From the NCBI GenBank assembly GCA_036365515.1, contig CM070876.1, forward strand, positions 133,689,394-133,753,393: DNA of 64,000 nt. Reading direction: 5' to 3'. Shown piece by piece: positions 41,311 to 54,505 of the stretch (within the stretch, counting starts at the first letter, position 1; each line of letters starts with the position of its first letter). The notes under the pieces are model-generated. The model made no database searches and was not told the origin of the DNA. It was given only the letters and a program-made list of their open reading frames with translations. Position numbers and translations under genes: made by a program. Source of the DNA: Torymus aiolomorphi. Lineage: Eukaryota; Arthropoda; Insecta; Hymenoptera; Torymidae.

Positions 41311-41614
41311 AAAATGGAAAATGTAATATCAAAAATAGGTGAAAACTAACGTGAAAATTTTAACTAGAGATATGAGTGCACTTCTACGGATGATTTCTCG
41401 GTATTCACACCCAGATTTAAGCATTCTGCAAATTTGATAATAACGTATGCCTTATATCTATATTAAGTTTTTCATATATGTTGTAACGTGAAAATTGCAT
41501 GCCTGCATGCCACGTAGATTTTGTGCTGTTTTGTCCTAATCATATTTGACGAGTAGTTAAATAATATACTAAAATTAATCGATTTAATGATCGCGTTTTG
41601 CAACATAAAATAAA

Positions 41615-41865
41615 GGCCGTTGTTATTTGTACGTTAGATCGCTGTAGATAGGTATACCTATATATACGTAAAATCTAACCTTCAATTTTCTTTAGTCGAA
41701 GAATTGACGCTTGACTAAAGAAAAAATAGGCAAGGATTGACGTTTGACTAAAGAAATAATAGTCCCTTCCATATCAGACTCTCAAAACAGTGGTTTTTAC
41801 ATGTTTCTAAGTGGATTATAGGTTATTTGTACGACAGATCTGTCTTACAAATAACAACGCCGTAA
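41615..41865 (-). mobile_element. Word element J, partial, minus strand
   Basis: On the minus strand: palindromic word around CAGATCTG (41821-41855), core ATTATTTCTTTAGTCA (41745-41760), then a matching word at 41619-41640 (GTTATTTGTACGTTAGATC on the plus strand). Lacks words 1, 2 and 4 and (TA)n flanks. Lies inside transposon Z. Confidence 0.6.
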
Positions 41866-42601
41866 AATAAAACACCCAGACAGGTACACACAGGAATACA
41901 AATATTCTATTCATACTTAAAATTTTACGGAAAAAGAATTCAAGGTACATAATTTCTCGTAGAATAATTTCAACTTTACGATGAAAGTATCGTTGATTCG
42001 ATTAAAAATGATGATAAGGTTGTTAAATGCAATAATTTATAAGAAAATTCGAATTTAATCAATAAAAACGTACTTTTGAGACTGTTTGTGAAACTTTTAT
42101 GAAAATCTTCAATGTCCAACCAATTTTTAGCATTATTTTACATAAAAACGTTTGTAAAAAGTCATAGATAAGCCTTAAAATACACTGCGTTGTGAATAAT
42201 TATATCATCGTGACGTAGATTTAAGCCTATAGAATAATACATGAAGTTTGTCAATTATTTTCAAACCCAAAATCATACCGAAAAAAAATTTTGAAATACA
42301 CATTCTTACGTAAAAAAATCTCAGATTTTCAATGGTGTAATTATTTATATCACTGAAGATGATATAAGTATCGAAAACTGCAATAATTTCGAAAAAAAAT
42401 TAATATTTTTAGGAAAAAATGCATTTTTGGAGCTGTTCCCAAAACTTTTTGGATAATATAAGTGCACCATTCGATTCCTTATCATTTTTTACAAAAAAAA
42501 AGCTCTGAGAATAACTTTACTAGCAATAAACAGCGCAGCGTGAAAGAAATTTATTTTTTGACGTCCATTTTTTCCTTTTTTTTTGCCTTTATAAAAAAGG
42601 G

Positions 42602-44033
42602 TGCAACGAACACGTCTCGTTACTAGAACGATTGCGATCGGTTCAGCTTAGGCTAGGTTAAAGACGCGGTCTTCGAGTCATTTGCGCCGACTTTTTCGCG
42701 CCGGATTAGATTAGTAATCCACTTGCGCGCGGGCGCTCACGCCGCTTCACGAGAACCCGCCTTGCTCGCTCGTGCGTCAAGGCATGTTAGTAATTTACTT
42801 GCGCGCGGGCGCTTGCTCACTGGTGCGCCGGCACACTCGCGCATCCCCGTTCATCGCGTCACGTTATCGACTAGTGCAGCGGCGCGCGCAACCGCGACGG
42901 TCCCGCCACCACAGCAGCGCGCGCAGCTTGCGCGGGAAATTCAGCCTATATGAGCTGTGCTCACCCGATTGTGAGGAAGACTGTCACCGACCGTCCTACC
43001 GACCCGACTTCCTATTCCTAAAGCCTCTCGAGCACTGTGCACACACAGGCTTGTACGCAATCTCCGACGCCATAGACAACGTACGTGACATAGACTACTA
43101 TGTCATCCGACTATCCACTCCGAACTTGCTCCTGTCGCTGCCGTCGTGCACACACGTCGTCAGAGCCAGGACGATTCCAGAGAGACGAACACCAGGTTCA
43201 ACGTGCACACACGTGTACCTGGAGGTTCTGTAGAGTACCGGAACGACGGAATTATAGAGATCCAGGACTAATCTGTTCCTGCCGTCGTGCACACATGAGG
43301 CAGTCCAGGATAGACTTGGCACACCGAAATTCCACTAGGGCACGTGCACACACGACTCTAGGGGAATACGGGATACCCCGATCGACCAGTTAGGGAACAC
43401 CGGAACGAGCATTATCCCTGTCGTCGTGCACACACGTGGTAGTGATAAGGCCGACCTCCAGATCGACACTCGTTCAGGCCTCGTTCACACACGTGTTTAG
43501 ACGAGTGCACGACACCAAATTAGAACCGAGGAACGCCGGAACTAGACCTGTTCCTGCCATCGTGCACACACGGGGCAGGGTTAGACTATGTCCTGAGCCG
43601 ACGCTCGCCCAGATTTTGTGCACACACGTGCCTAGGCGAGCTTCCGACACGTTCTTGGACGGCGGAACGAGGAACGCACGACTTTCCGACACAACTATAC
43701 CGACGAGACCGGCGCAACCGACACTATACGACCCGTAGCGCTCGAGACACCCCGGTGTTCATCCATTGTACACTATCCGCCGCCGCGAGAGGGCAGTAGC
43801 GTGCGATTCGAATACTTAAACGTAGTAAGTGCATTTTCTGAATTTCTGTTTCACATGGCTTAAACCATGGCGTGGCAGGAGCTTAATAACTAGAGGTGTT
43901 TCCTGTTATATTTTTTTATTGTTAATTAGTTATTCTTTATTAAAGTCTGTTAATAAACCTTTATATCTTTCTACTTTGAAAACTAGTGTCTTATCAATAC
44001 TTTCTAAACTACCTGATTCTTCTTATCCCCCAC
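42602..44033 (+). promoter_or_regulatory. LTR-like left end of the 10.4-kb insertion
   Basis: Starts TG. There is a TATA-like CTATATGAGC near 42946, a CpG-rich middle holding the hairpin array, poly(A)-signal-like AATAAACC at 43951, and a possible end CCCCCACA at 44033 followed by TGGACCTTGG. The order resembles U3-R-U5, but the copy expected at the right end of the insertion is not evident. A 30-bp direct repeat with TTGCGCGCGGGCGCT lies at 42710 and 42786. Confidence 0.35.
43131..43641 (+). repeat. Array of eight hairpins with constant tip
   Basis: Cores reading CGTG-CACA-CACG (with up to one change per side) start at 43145, 43202, 43286, 43343, 43425, 43482, 43561 and 43617, spacings 57, 84, 57, 82, 57, 79, 56. 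Each is enclosed by a different complementary stem: CCTG/CAGG with CTG/CAG, CCAGGT/ACCTGG, CTGCC/GGCAG, ATTCC+CTAG/CTAG+GGAAT, TTATC/GATAA, CACTCGT/ACGAGTG, CCTGCC/GGCAGG, GCTCGCC/GGCGAGC. A separate perfect hairpin TGACATAG-ACTA-CTATGTCA lies just upstream at 43086-43105. Short overlapping ORFs here are not convincing proteins. Confidence 0.85.
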
Positions 44034-44690
44034 AACTGGACCTTGGTAAATTTTAGAAGCATCCGGCAGGGGGCAGAGTCATACCGTTATAAGCGTGTTA
44101 CGTGACGCATCTTTTACTAAGAGTTTTTTATTTTTCGCATATTTGTTCAACTAAAATTCCAACCCGGGCCCAAGTACGATTCACATAAAGATAAAAGAAT
44201 GTGCTCTTAGCGGCTGAAGTTTAGTCAAGGCCACAAAGTGCTCATTCTTTTCCACGCGCAATCAGTGAAATATAACATCCTCTTCCGACCAAGCGCAAGG
44301 GGGAGGTAAATGCGACGAAGTTTCTGAAGCTGACCATGCAGCAACAGCTAGTCGACGCACGCGAGCGAAGAACTGTTCGACGCGGTCACAATACATCGAG
44401 CGCAGCACCGCCTGGACCCGTTACCCGCAAGCTTGCTTACCGGCCCCATCTGAATGTATGAGTGCGAGAGAGACAGAGTGAATGCGAAGCGGAGGAGGAA
44501 AATGCGCGCGCCTGCCGAGTGAAGAGGGCCGAAAAACCAGAGTAGTTTGAACTCCCGAAGGAATAATACGTACAAATAAATTAGCTTTGAACAAGGAAAA
44601 GTATAAAGGCCACGGGCCCTCGATCAATTTTAATTTCATAACTTTACTCGCGTTATAAATGTTCTAATAACTATATACAAAAAAAGGATA
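44034..44690. other. No gene recognised
   Basis: Mixed composition; no supportable ORF. If 42602-44033 is an LTR this would be the leader of that element. Confidence 0.45.
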
Positions 44691-44691
44691 T

Positions 44692-44917
44692 ATGCATCTG
44701 CAACTGTTCTTTCCGGGACGTAAAAATGTATATAACTGTTATTTCTGGGACGCGCTCGTTATTTCCGGGACGTCCCGGAAAACCTGTGTCTGCAACAGTT
44801 ATTTCTGGGACGTGGTATTAGTCCCACACCCCAGGGATATTATTTCTTTAGCCAAGTGTATTGTCTCAACTCTGGAAGAAGAAACTCTAGGTCCCAGAAA
44901 TAACACTTGTAGATACT

Positions 44918-44928
<11 letters not shown>
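44692..44928 (+). mobile_element. Word element E
   Basis: Word CTGTTATTTCTGGGACG at 44736, variants at 44704 and 44796; palindromic version around GGGACGTCCCGG at 44756-44783; inverted GTCCCAGAAATAAC at 44891-44904. Core ATTATTTCTTTAGCCA at 44839. (TA)n follows. Confidence 0.8.
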
Positions 44929-46055
<1,127 letters not shown>

Positions 46056-46139
46056 GGGTGTCCCATTTTAAAACCACCAGGCAAATATCTCGAAAACTAA
46101 GGGAGATGGAAAAAAACTTTTAATACAAAAGTTGTAGGG

Positions 46140-46850
46140 TTCAGAGGGGCCCAACTGATCGTGACCTTGGTTATGACCTTGAGGTCAATGATCAAGTTCA
46201 TTTGAAGGTCAAATCGATTTTTTCAAATGGGAACCCCCACTTTTGACCTCGTAAATGGAAAGAGCAGAAATTTTACGTTCAGATGTGTCCTTGAGTCAAG
46301 GTTATGGTCATGGTCATGGTCATGTTTAAAATCAAAATCAATAAACGCATCAAAACATTCCCATAATTAGGTATACGAGACAAATCGTTAAATACAAAAT
46401 TTGTAGGGTTCAGAGGGGCCCAACTGATCGTAACCTTGGTTATGACCTTGAGGTCAATGATCAAGGTCATTTGAAGGTCAAATCGATTTTTTCAAATGGG
46501 AACCCCCACTTTTGACCTCGTAAATGGAAAGAGCGGAAAATGTTACGATTAGATATGTTCTTGAGTCAAGGTCGTGGTCATGGTCATTGTCATGTTTAAA
46601 ATCAAAATCAATCAACGCATCCAAAAATTCCCATAATTACGCATACGAGTGTTAAATACAGAAGTTGTAGTGTTTGGAGGGGCCCAACTGATCGTGACCT
46701 TGACCATGAACTTGAGGTCAAGGATGATGTCGTTTGAAGGTTAAATCAATTTTGTTTAACGGCAACCCTCACTTTTGACCTTGTAAATAGAAAAACCGAA
46801 AAATTCTGATATGACCTTGCGTCAAGGTCATGGTCAAAATTATGGTCAGT
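46140..46850. promoter_or_regulatory. Cluster of nuclear-receptor half-sites in Tc-like element 2
   Basis: About 15 AGGTCA/TGACCT hexamers in ~700 bp, some extended to TCAAGGTCA, the known FTZ-F1/SF-1 and ERR monomer site. The mirrored cluster lies at 48400-49030, and comparable clusters occur at 29100-29800 and 58320-58720. Whether any receptor binds is untested. Confidence 0.5.
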
Positions 46851-47018
46851 TTCCGTGCAGTTAAGAGCAAAGTCGGAGATGACCCGGTCACCTAAGGCAA
46901 GGTCGGAGATTACCCGGCCAGTTAAGGCAAGGTCGGAGATGACCCGACCAGTTAAGGCAAGGTCAGGGATGATCAGGCCAGCTAAAAATTCATTGGAAAA
47001 TTCCACGTTCATGCGTAT

Positions 47019-48092
47019 TTAGTCATAGGATCCAAGTATTTCGGTCACCATTTGTTGAAGAAGATGCTCAAAAGTTGCACCATTTACTTGTTGACAACAT
47101 TCTATTCTCCTTTTAAAGTTTCTAACAGTATTTAATAATACTTGACGTGGAATACTTAAGCAGATTTGTGTAATTCTTTGAATCATGTCATCTCTTGTAG
47201 TTGGCCTGTTGCGGTAGACTGTATTTTTTAGGAAGCCCCATAGATAAAAATCTGGAGATGTCAGATCTGGAGATCTTGGTGATCCATCGACCGTTAAACC
47301 TTTCATTAAGAAAATCTCTGACAATTCTGGCATAATGTGGAGGAGCACCATATTGTTGTAGCCACATTCTGGCCCTTGTATGGAGATCAACGTTTTCTAG
47401 AAAGAGTGGCAGCTCGTCTCTCAGCAACTGTAAATAAGTATGTTGAGTTACGTGACCTTCAAAAAAATAAGGTCCAATCAGATATCCGTTAATAATACCA
47501 CACCATACCGTTACATTCCAGCGATGCTGATGATCAACTTCTCGCATCCAATGAGGATTAACAGGAGACCAGTAGTGGCAATTATGGCGATTCAACATAC
47601 CAGTACTCTGAAATGTAGCCTCGTCGCTAAAAAGAACATTGTTAAAGAAATTTTCATCGTCAGTAATTTGTTGTGTTGCCAATTGGCAAAATGTTATTCT
47701 CCGTCGATAATCTTCCACAGTTAAAGCTTGATTTAGAGTAATGTGGTAAGGATGGTAACGCGCATATCGTAAATATCTACTGGCCGTAGATCTTGGAATA
47801 CCCATTGTTAACTCGATTTCGCGTAAACTTACATGAACATTTAAATGTACCATGGCTAGAACAGCAAGAAAGCGAGGATTATTTTCATAATCGTGTTCAT
47901 TCAGTGTCCTCCTTCTTCGAACGAAGTTCCCTTGTCGACCGCGCAGTTCAATGTTACGTATTACCGTATGATCAGGATGTTGTCGTTGAGGGAACCGAGC
48001 ACGTACAATCTGCTTGCCTCTCGATAGTTTCGTCGACATTCTCCTAAAATAAGAAGAATGTCAACTATTTCATTAGCAGAATAGTCAGGCAT
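47019..48092 (-). pseudogene. DDE transposase, DUF4817 type (copy 2), catalytic Asp lost
   Basis: Aligns with the copy at 27709-28775 from MPDYSANEIVDILLILGECR to GATFEHLLQ, extended by QMVTEILGSYD. It reads through both break points of copy 1 (FCQLATQQ, PYFFEGH). Its own defects: a one-base deletion near 48002 (LYRARF becomes frameshifted), the second catalytic Asp changed to Tyr (QQYGAPPHY in place of QQDGAPPHY), and a ~24-nt deletion plus frameshift near 47285 before SPDLTSPDFYLWG. Element 2 has better ends than element 1 but a dead enzyme; it could still have been mobilised in trans before decay. Confidence 0.88.
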
Positions 48093-49130
48093 TCTTTTTT
48101 AGTTGTAAATGCAATTATTTATCAAAACACACCACAAAAGAAATAATATGTTATTATACTATACAATATTTTAAAACGAAAAAGTTTAATTTTCTATGCC
48201 AATATAAGTGTGCTCAATTTGAAAACAATTTGATGTAAACAGTAATAATTATTGACTATTACCGATCAATGCTGAATACTACCGGTCACTATTAGATACA
48301 GGTGGTCAACACTTATTAACTTTTGTTATTATTTGATATAAGTGGTTAACCCTGGTAAATATTGATAATAGTAAAAATAGTAAAATTTTCCGCTCTTTCC
48401 ATTTACGAGGTCAAAAATAGGGGTTCCCATTTGAAAAAATCGATTTGACCTTCAAATGACCTTGATCATTGACCTCAAGGTCATAACCAAGGTCACGATC
48501 AGTTGGGCCGCTCCAAACCCTACAACTTCTGTATTTAACACTCGTATGCGTAATTATGGGAATGTTTGGATGCGTTGATTGATTTTGATTTTAAACATGA
48601 CCATGACCATGACCATGGCCTTGACTCAAGGACATATCTGAACGTAAAATTTTCCGCTCTTTCCATTTACGAGGTCAAAAATGGGGGTTCCCATTTGAAA
48701 AAATCGATTTGACCTTCAAATGACCTTGATCATTGACCACAAGGTCATAACCAAGGTTACGATCAGTTGGGCCCCTCTGAACCCTACAACTTTTGTATTT
48801 AACAATTTGTCTCGTGTGCCTAATTATGGGAATGTTTTGATGCGTTGATTGATTTTGATTTTAAACATGACCATGACCATGACCTTGACTCAAGGACATA
48901 TCTGAACGTAAAATTTTCCGCTCTTTCCATTTACAAGGTCAAAAGTGGGGGTTCCCATTTGAAAAAATCGATTTGACCTTCAAATGACCTTGATCATTGA
49001 CCTCAAGGTCATAACCAAGGTCACGATCAGTTGGGCCCCTCTGAACCCTACAACTTTTGTATTAAAAGTTTTTTTCCATCTCCCTTAGTTTTCGAGATAT
49101 TTGCCTGGTGGTTTTAAAATGGGACACCCG

Positions 49131-49176
<46 letters not shown>

Positions 49177-49179
49177 TTA

Positions 49180-49375
49180 TGTTTTATGTTAGTTTCCAGG
49201 ACATTCCAGATATTTAACGTTGGTTTCGGGGACATTTGTTAGTTTTGGGGACAGTCCCTGAATCTACATATGTTTAACGTCAATTTTGAGGACATCGGCC
49301 CCCATAAGAGACATTATTTCTTTAGTCACGTATAGGTATACAGTAACATGAGGTCCTGGGAACTAACGTTATACA

Positions 49376-49378
<3 letters not shown>
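49180..49378 (+). mobile_element. Word element H
   Basis: Word GTTAGTTTTGGGGACA: 49188, 49219 and 49279 (variants), palindromic version around GGGGACAGTCCC at 49238-49264; inverted GTCCTGGGAACTAAC at 49353-49367. Core GACATTATTTCTTTAGTCA at 49310. (TA)n on both sides. Confidence 0.8.
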
Positions 49379-50327
<949 letters not shown>

Positions 50328-50443
50328 CTTGTAGGGATGAGTCTAATTTCGACGAGTCATTAAAGAAATTTACTGTATCACTTCAGTAATTAATATTGCT
50401 TCTCTGGTTAGTAAAACCTATGTATGTATATTTATAGTTACGC

Positions 50444-50501
<58 letters not shown>

Positions 50502-50575
50502 CAATATTAATTACTGAAGTGATACAGTAAATTTCTTTTATGACTCGTCGAAATTAGACTCATCCCTACAAACAT
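50328..50575. repeat. Inverted repeat around a (TA)n tract
   Basis: The ~70-bp sequence GCTTGTAGGGATGAGTCTAA ... AATTAATATTGC at 50330-50400 is repeated in reverse complement at 50500-50571, with (TA)n at 50448-50500 between them. Confidence 0.85.
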
Positions 50576-53021
50576 ATTCACCCTTCTGGGACGGTGGAGC
50601 TTGCACGTGTGACCTCAGGGAAGTGTGATAATCCAATTGTCCTTTTTGGTGTGAGGTCTCTTAACGCAGGGCCCTGTGGTGCAAAACATTATTTGGTCGC
50701 ATTAACCTTGTGAATCCCTATTTTGGGATAAAGAAAAGAAAATTAGTATTCAATATCGCATGAAAATACAACTATCATTCATAATCTTTGCTTCACTAAT
50801 TGCCACACTATACTAGTTGAAAGGAAATAGATGGCTGTAGTTTAACTGTCCTCCTTCTTAGCTTGGAATCGGTATAAGAAATTATAAGAAACCCTATAAT
50901 CATCCCGAGTCGAAGGTGGAACCACTTGTCGAATATCGTACTTTGCCTCTCCCATGTTTAACCTCAATCCCTGGTCACACTCTAAATTGGCTTAACCAAA
51001 TTACGCATAATTCTCCCCTTTTAATAGATATAGATATATTACCTCTTCCTATAAATAACCCAATAATTTGCATTTATATCGAATTTATAACAATCTAACA
51101 CTAGTAAAATATACACATACATTGCATATATATAGATACATAGGACAGCTATGAAACTTAAATACGGCCTTTTTGAAAATTAGAGTACATCTTTCACTTC
51201 TATAATAATGGTACACAGCACACGTACAATTCCCAAAGGTTTATGAAGCCCTCTTCAATAATAAACAATTATTACAGATCTTCCTTAATATAGAACCTAA
51301 TAAATACGCGTATCAAGCTTAAGGAAATTACCAAGCCCAATCTAACACCGAGTAGAAAACGGTATATAAAAGATTATTACATATATCCTTAGTCTCCAAT
51401 AGGTTTACATACACACATACAGCTTCATAAGTGCACCCATAAGATTTAGAAATTAATTAAACTCAATCTAATAGTACATAGAGATAAAATAATTGATTAG
51501 GCCGTAATTGCACAATATTATATAAACCAAGAGCATAAGAATACAATTCTTAATGTCCTCTATATATGTATATAAAGTCTTACCATTAAGAATTGCATAA
51601 GAATATTAATACGATAATTGTACAAGAGAAACGTGAGACGTTATACTATTTATTGGAAGAATTCAGATTAGTCTTCGTATCACGGTTTCATTTTATAGTT
51701 CATATGAGTTTAGCGTTGCTGGGTTAGTTATATATCTATCTGTGGGACTTTATATGTGCAAGTGTATATGTGCATGACCATCTATATTCGCTTATACCCG
51801 TGAGGGTTTAGAAGAAATTATAGAAGTCGGGTTTTCCTTTTTTCTCAATTACATACCTATTAAAGGGGTGTCAAATAAATCCGAACCATTTGACACATTG
51901 ATGGGCCCTTGCATTTACTAGCTGTCTCCGTGTAGGGAAGTGTGCATCGCAATCCAAGGAAGGAAACAACTATTTCTGCTCTGCATAAACACAACATAGT
52001 CATTGCTGCACAAGGCCTAGTTACACTTCCTCATAGTAACTTTTCTTGAACCGAGGGCACTCGTCATCTTGTTGGAGTCGTATAGGACAACCAGCAATAT
52101 CTTGGCAATAACTATAAACACCAAAGAAGGAAGAGCCGTATCCGCAATTATCTGGGGATTAGAGTGCATAAATCAAGCCACTCAAATCGACGGCCGACGA
52201 CCCTTGCAGATCTGAAACCGAAAAAGAAAACATACTACAAAGCACCTATGGATCCACAGAAGCAGAGGAAAAACTAAACGAGTATACTTATCTGATAAAG
52301 ATTAGAGTTCCTTTTCTCACCGATCAAGTATTGTTTTCGCCACGCACACGATATCGCCCGTCTGCTCCGTAGGTTCGTCAACACGTATACGGGAGGTTAA
52401 TACTCCGACCACGTGATACCAATCTTGCTAGTCGGCGCGACTGTATACATGCGAGACCGTGGTCTAGCATCGCAATCGCGCACGCGGTAAAGACACCTTA
52501 AGGGTCGATGTGCAATGCTAGCGCGCGTATACCATCAGACTGGCCAATCACACGCGTAGTTCTCTCGCGGCGAGTGCGCCCGTTCCGTGTTACCTTAACT
52601 CTAGTAAAACGAAGGGATCAAGATTGAATTTCGAGCAGTAACGTTACACTATTTCATTATTAGGCAAATATAGATGAGTGCACATACACACGTGCGCAAG
52701 TATACATCCGTCTAATAAATATAGGGACTAATAGCATAAGTAAATCTGTATTGGGATAGGGGTTAGAATAAAACATTAAATAGAATAAATCTTGTTATTA
52801 TTCTGAATTACTAATACTTCTCACAACCCTTTCCCTTTTATCGGAATTCCTCATATAACCTTATACGTATGGGAGTATAAGGTCGAAGTAATAGCACAGG
52901 TAAGGTACCATATTGGCGGGGATGATAGATGCCCCGAGAGTGACAACCAATAAGGCGATAGTTTCGAAAGAAATATCGTATTTACGTGAGCGCCATTAAT
53001 TATTTTGGCTCTCCCGTAACA
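50576..53021. other. Right part of the 10.4-kb insertion; no gene recognised
   Basis: Moderate-complexity sequence without a credible ORF. Contains AATAAATC near 52784 and a CpG-richer block at 52300-52600. The last bases CTCCCGTAACA are the insertion end. Confidence 0.45.
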
Positions 53022-53593
53022 AAGGGCAAGAACAATATCAAAAAAAGCGGTAGCCTATTTTATTCTGTAGGGTATATAGTACCATTTAGTACTAAAAAGA
53101 TCACCTGATAGTTGTTTTTCGCGTGAAGCCAATTTTTTTTACAATTTTTTCAGGTTTTGGAAACAGTGCGACGGTTGGTAGTTTATCAGTGAGCTATTTA
53201 AACGTAGAATACTGAATATTTGCATAAATTCATGAACAAGTATGTTTAAGTCTATATAAGTCTACTATAAATAATTACATTGGCTCCAATTTTTAATTGA
53301 TACCATTTATATTCCTATATATGCCTAGCATCATGATTAACTATCATTACTAGAAATGTTTTCCTTGGATCCGACTTGTTTCTAAAGGAGATAATATAAA
53401 AATTTCATACAAATTTGTAGTGTACTCAAAAGATCTTTACATTTTACTAACCGTGCATTGTATAAGTAATCTATATTTTGTATCCTATTGCAGCCCTACT
53501 TAAAAACAGTGATAGTTTCACGGACCAGTATTTAATTTGTAGAAGAAAACCATTTATACATGTTAACCGATCTTTATGAACATATGTATAATG

Positions 53594-54505
53594 TTAATTT
53601 AATAAGTGAATCTAACGGCTAGTCAGGGCGAAAGATAATAGATAAGGAAGGTAACTAACTTATCAATCAATTTTTTCTATATATGTGTTTAAATACATAT
53701 TTAAATTTTTAGAAGCTATTTGACACAATAAATAGCAGCCAAAGAATTATGCACAATATTATAATCATTAAAGTGCAGTCAAGAATTTTTAAAGGACATG
53801 GAAAGGGAAGGTAAACGTATAAGATAAAAAATGAGAACGAAAAAATAACGGCCCAGGCCGGGGTCGAACCGACAACCTTCTGCTTACCGGGCAGCTACAC
53901 TACCATTTGCGCCGCTGGGCTGACAATCGTTTCCAGACCCTAACCGCTACTTAATCGTTCTCAATTTTTATTTTCCAAATCCCCCCCCGTCTGCATTATT
54001 TTCAGCCGAAGCAGACAATATTATTTTGTCAATTGAAGGAAACGCCCGACGATTTATGTTAATTTAATAAGTGAATCTAACGGCTATTCAGGGCGAAAGA
54101 TAATAGATAAGGAAGGTAACTGATTTATCAATCACTTTTTTTTCTATATATGTGTTTAAATACATATTTAAATTTTTAGAAGCTATTTGACACAATAAAT
54201 AGCAGTCAAAGAATTATGCACAATATTATTAAAGTGCAGTCAAGAATTTTTAAAGGATAAAGTTCCAATGATATAGGCAGTTTTTTCGAAATTTTCCATT
54301 TTCACCTTCAAAAACTACAAAACATCTTATATCTCAAAAACCGCCCTGAGGCAGTTGACGTGAAACGCCTCATATAGAAAAAAAAGTGATTGATAAGTTA
54401 GTTACCTTCCTTATCTATTATCTTTCGCCCTGAATAGCCGTTAGATTCACTTATAAAATTAACATAAATTATCGGGCGTTTCCTTCAATTGATAAAATAT
54501 ATATA
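53594..54505. mobile_element. Fold-back element inserted in X2
   Basis: TTAATTTAATAAGTGAATCT and the following ~200 bp occur directly twice (53594-53800, 54058-54260); about 115 bp, including AACGCCCG and GGCGAAAGATAATAGA, occurs inverted at 54386-54500. X1 lacks the whole block. A tRNA-like sequence lies between the two direct copies. Confidence 0.75.
53850..53919 (-). pseudogene. tRNA-like sequence (probable SINE head or tRNA pseudogene)
   Basis: The minus strand reads a 6-bp acceptor stem (GCCCAG/CTGGGC), a 5-bp T stem with one wobble (GTCGG/CCGGC) around TTCGACC, and an anticodon arm GCTGC-CCGGTAA-GCAGA. The anticodon position would be GGT (Thr-like), but base 33 is C instead of U and the D arm pairs poorly, so it is unlikely to be a working tRNA. 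Box B-like GGTTCGACCC is present. Repeat context suggests a tRNA-derived SINE. Confidence 0.6.

Larger units (their letters stand above)
46053..49132 (-). mobile_element. Tc1/mariner-like element 2 (DUF4817 type)
   Basis: Well matched terminal inverted repeats: CCGGGTGTCCCATTTTAAAA at 46054 and its complement ending at 49131, both within (TA)n. Subterminal regions on each side consist of about three ~260-bp tandem units containing CGTAAATGGAAAGAGC, TTTTACGTTCAGAT and TAGGGTTCAGAGGGGCCCAA. The transposase pseudogene is at 47019-48092 on the minus strand, and a four-unit 30-bp minisatellite at 46862-46990. Confidence 0.9.

Noticed and set aside
43131..43641. Possibility that the constant-tip array is a CRISPR or tRNA array
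   Set aside because: Only 12 nt are constant and the flanks are self-complementary; no tRNA features and a eukaryotic context.
42723..43738. Several 72-153 residue ORFs in the CpG-rich block
   Set aside because: Overlapping in many frames on both strands, typical of stop-poor GC-rich DNA; the hairpin array explains the repetition.
53850..53919. Functional tRNA-Thr gene
   Set aside because: C at position 33, weak D arm, and location inside repeat sequence.
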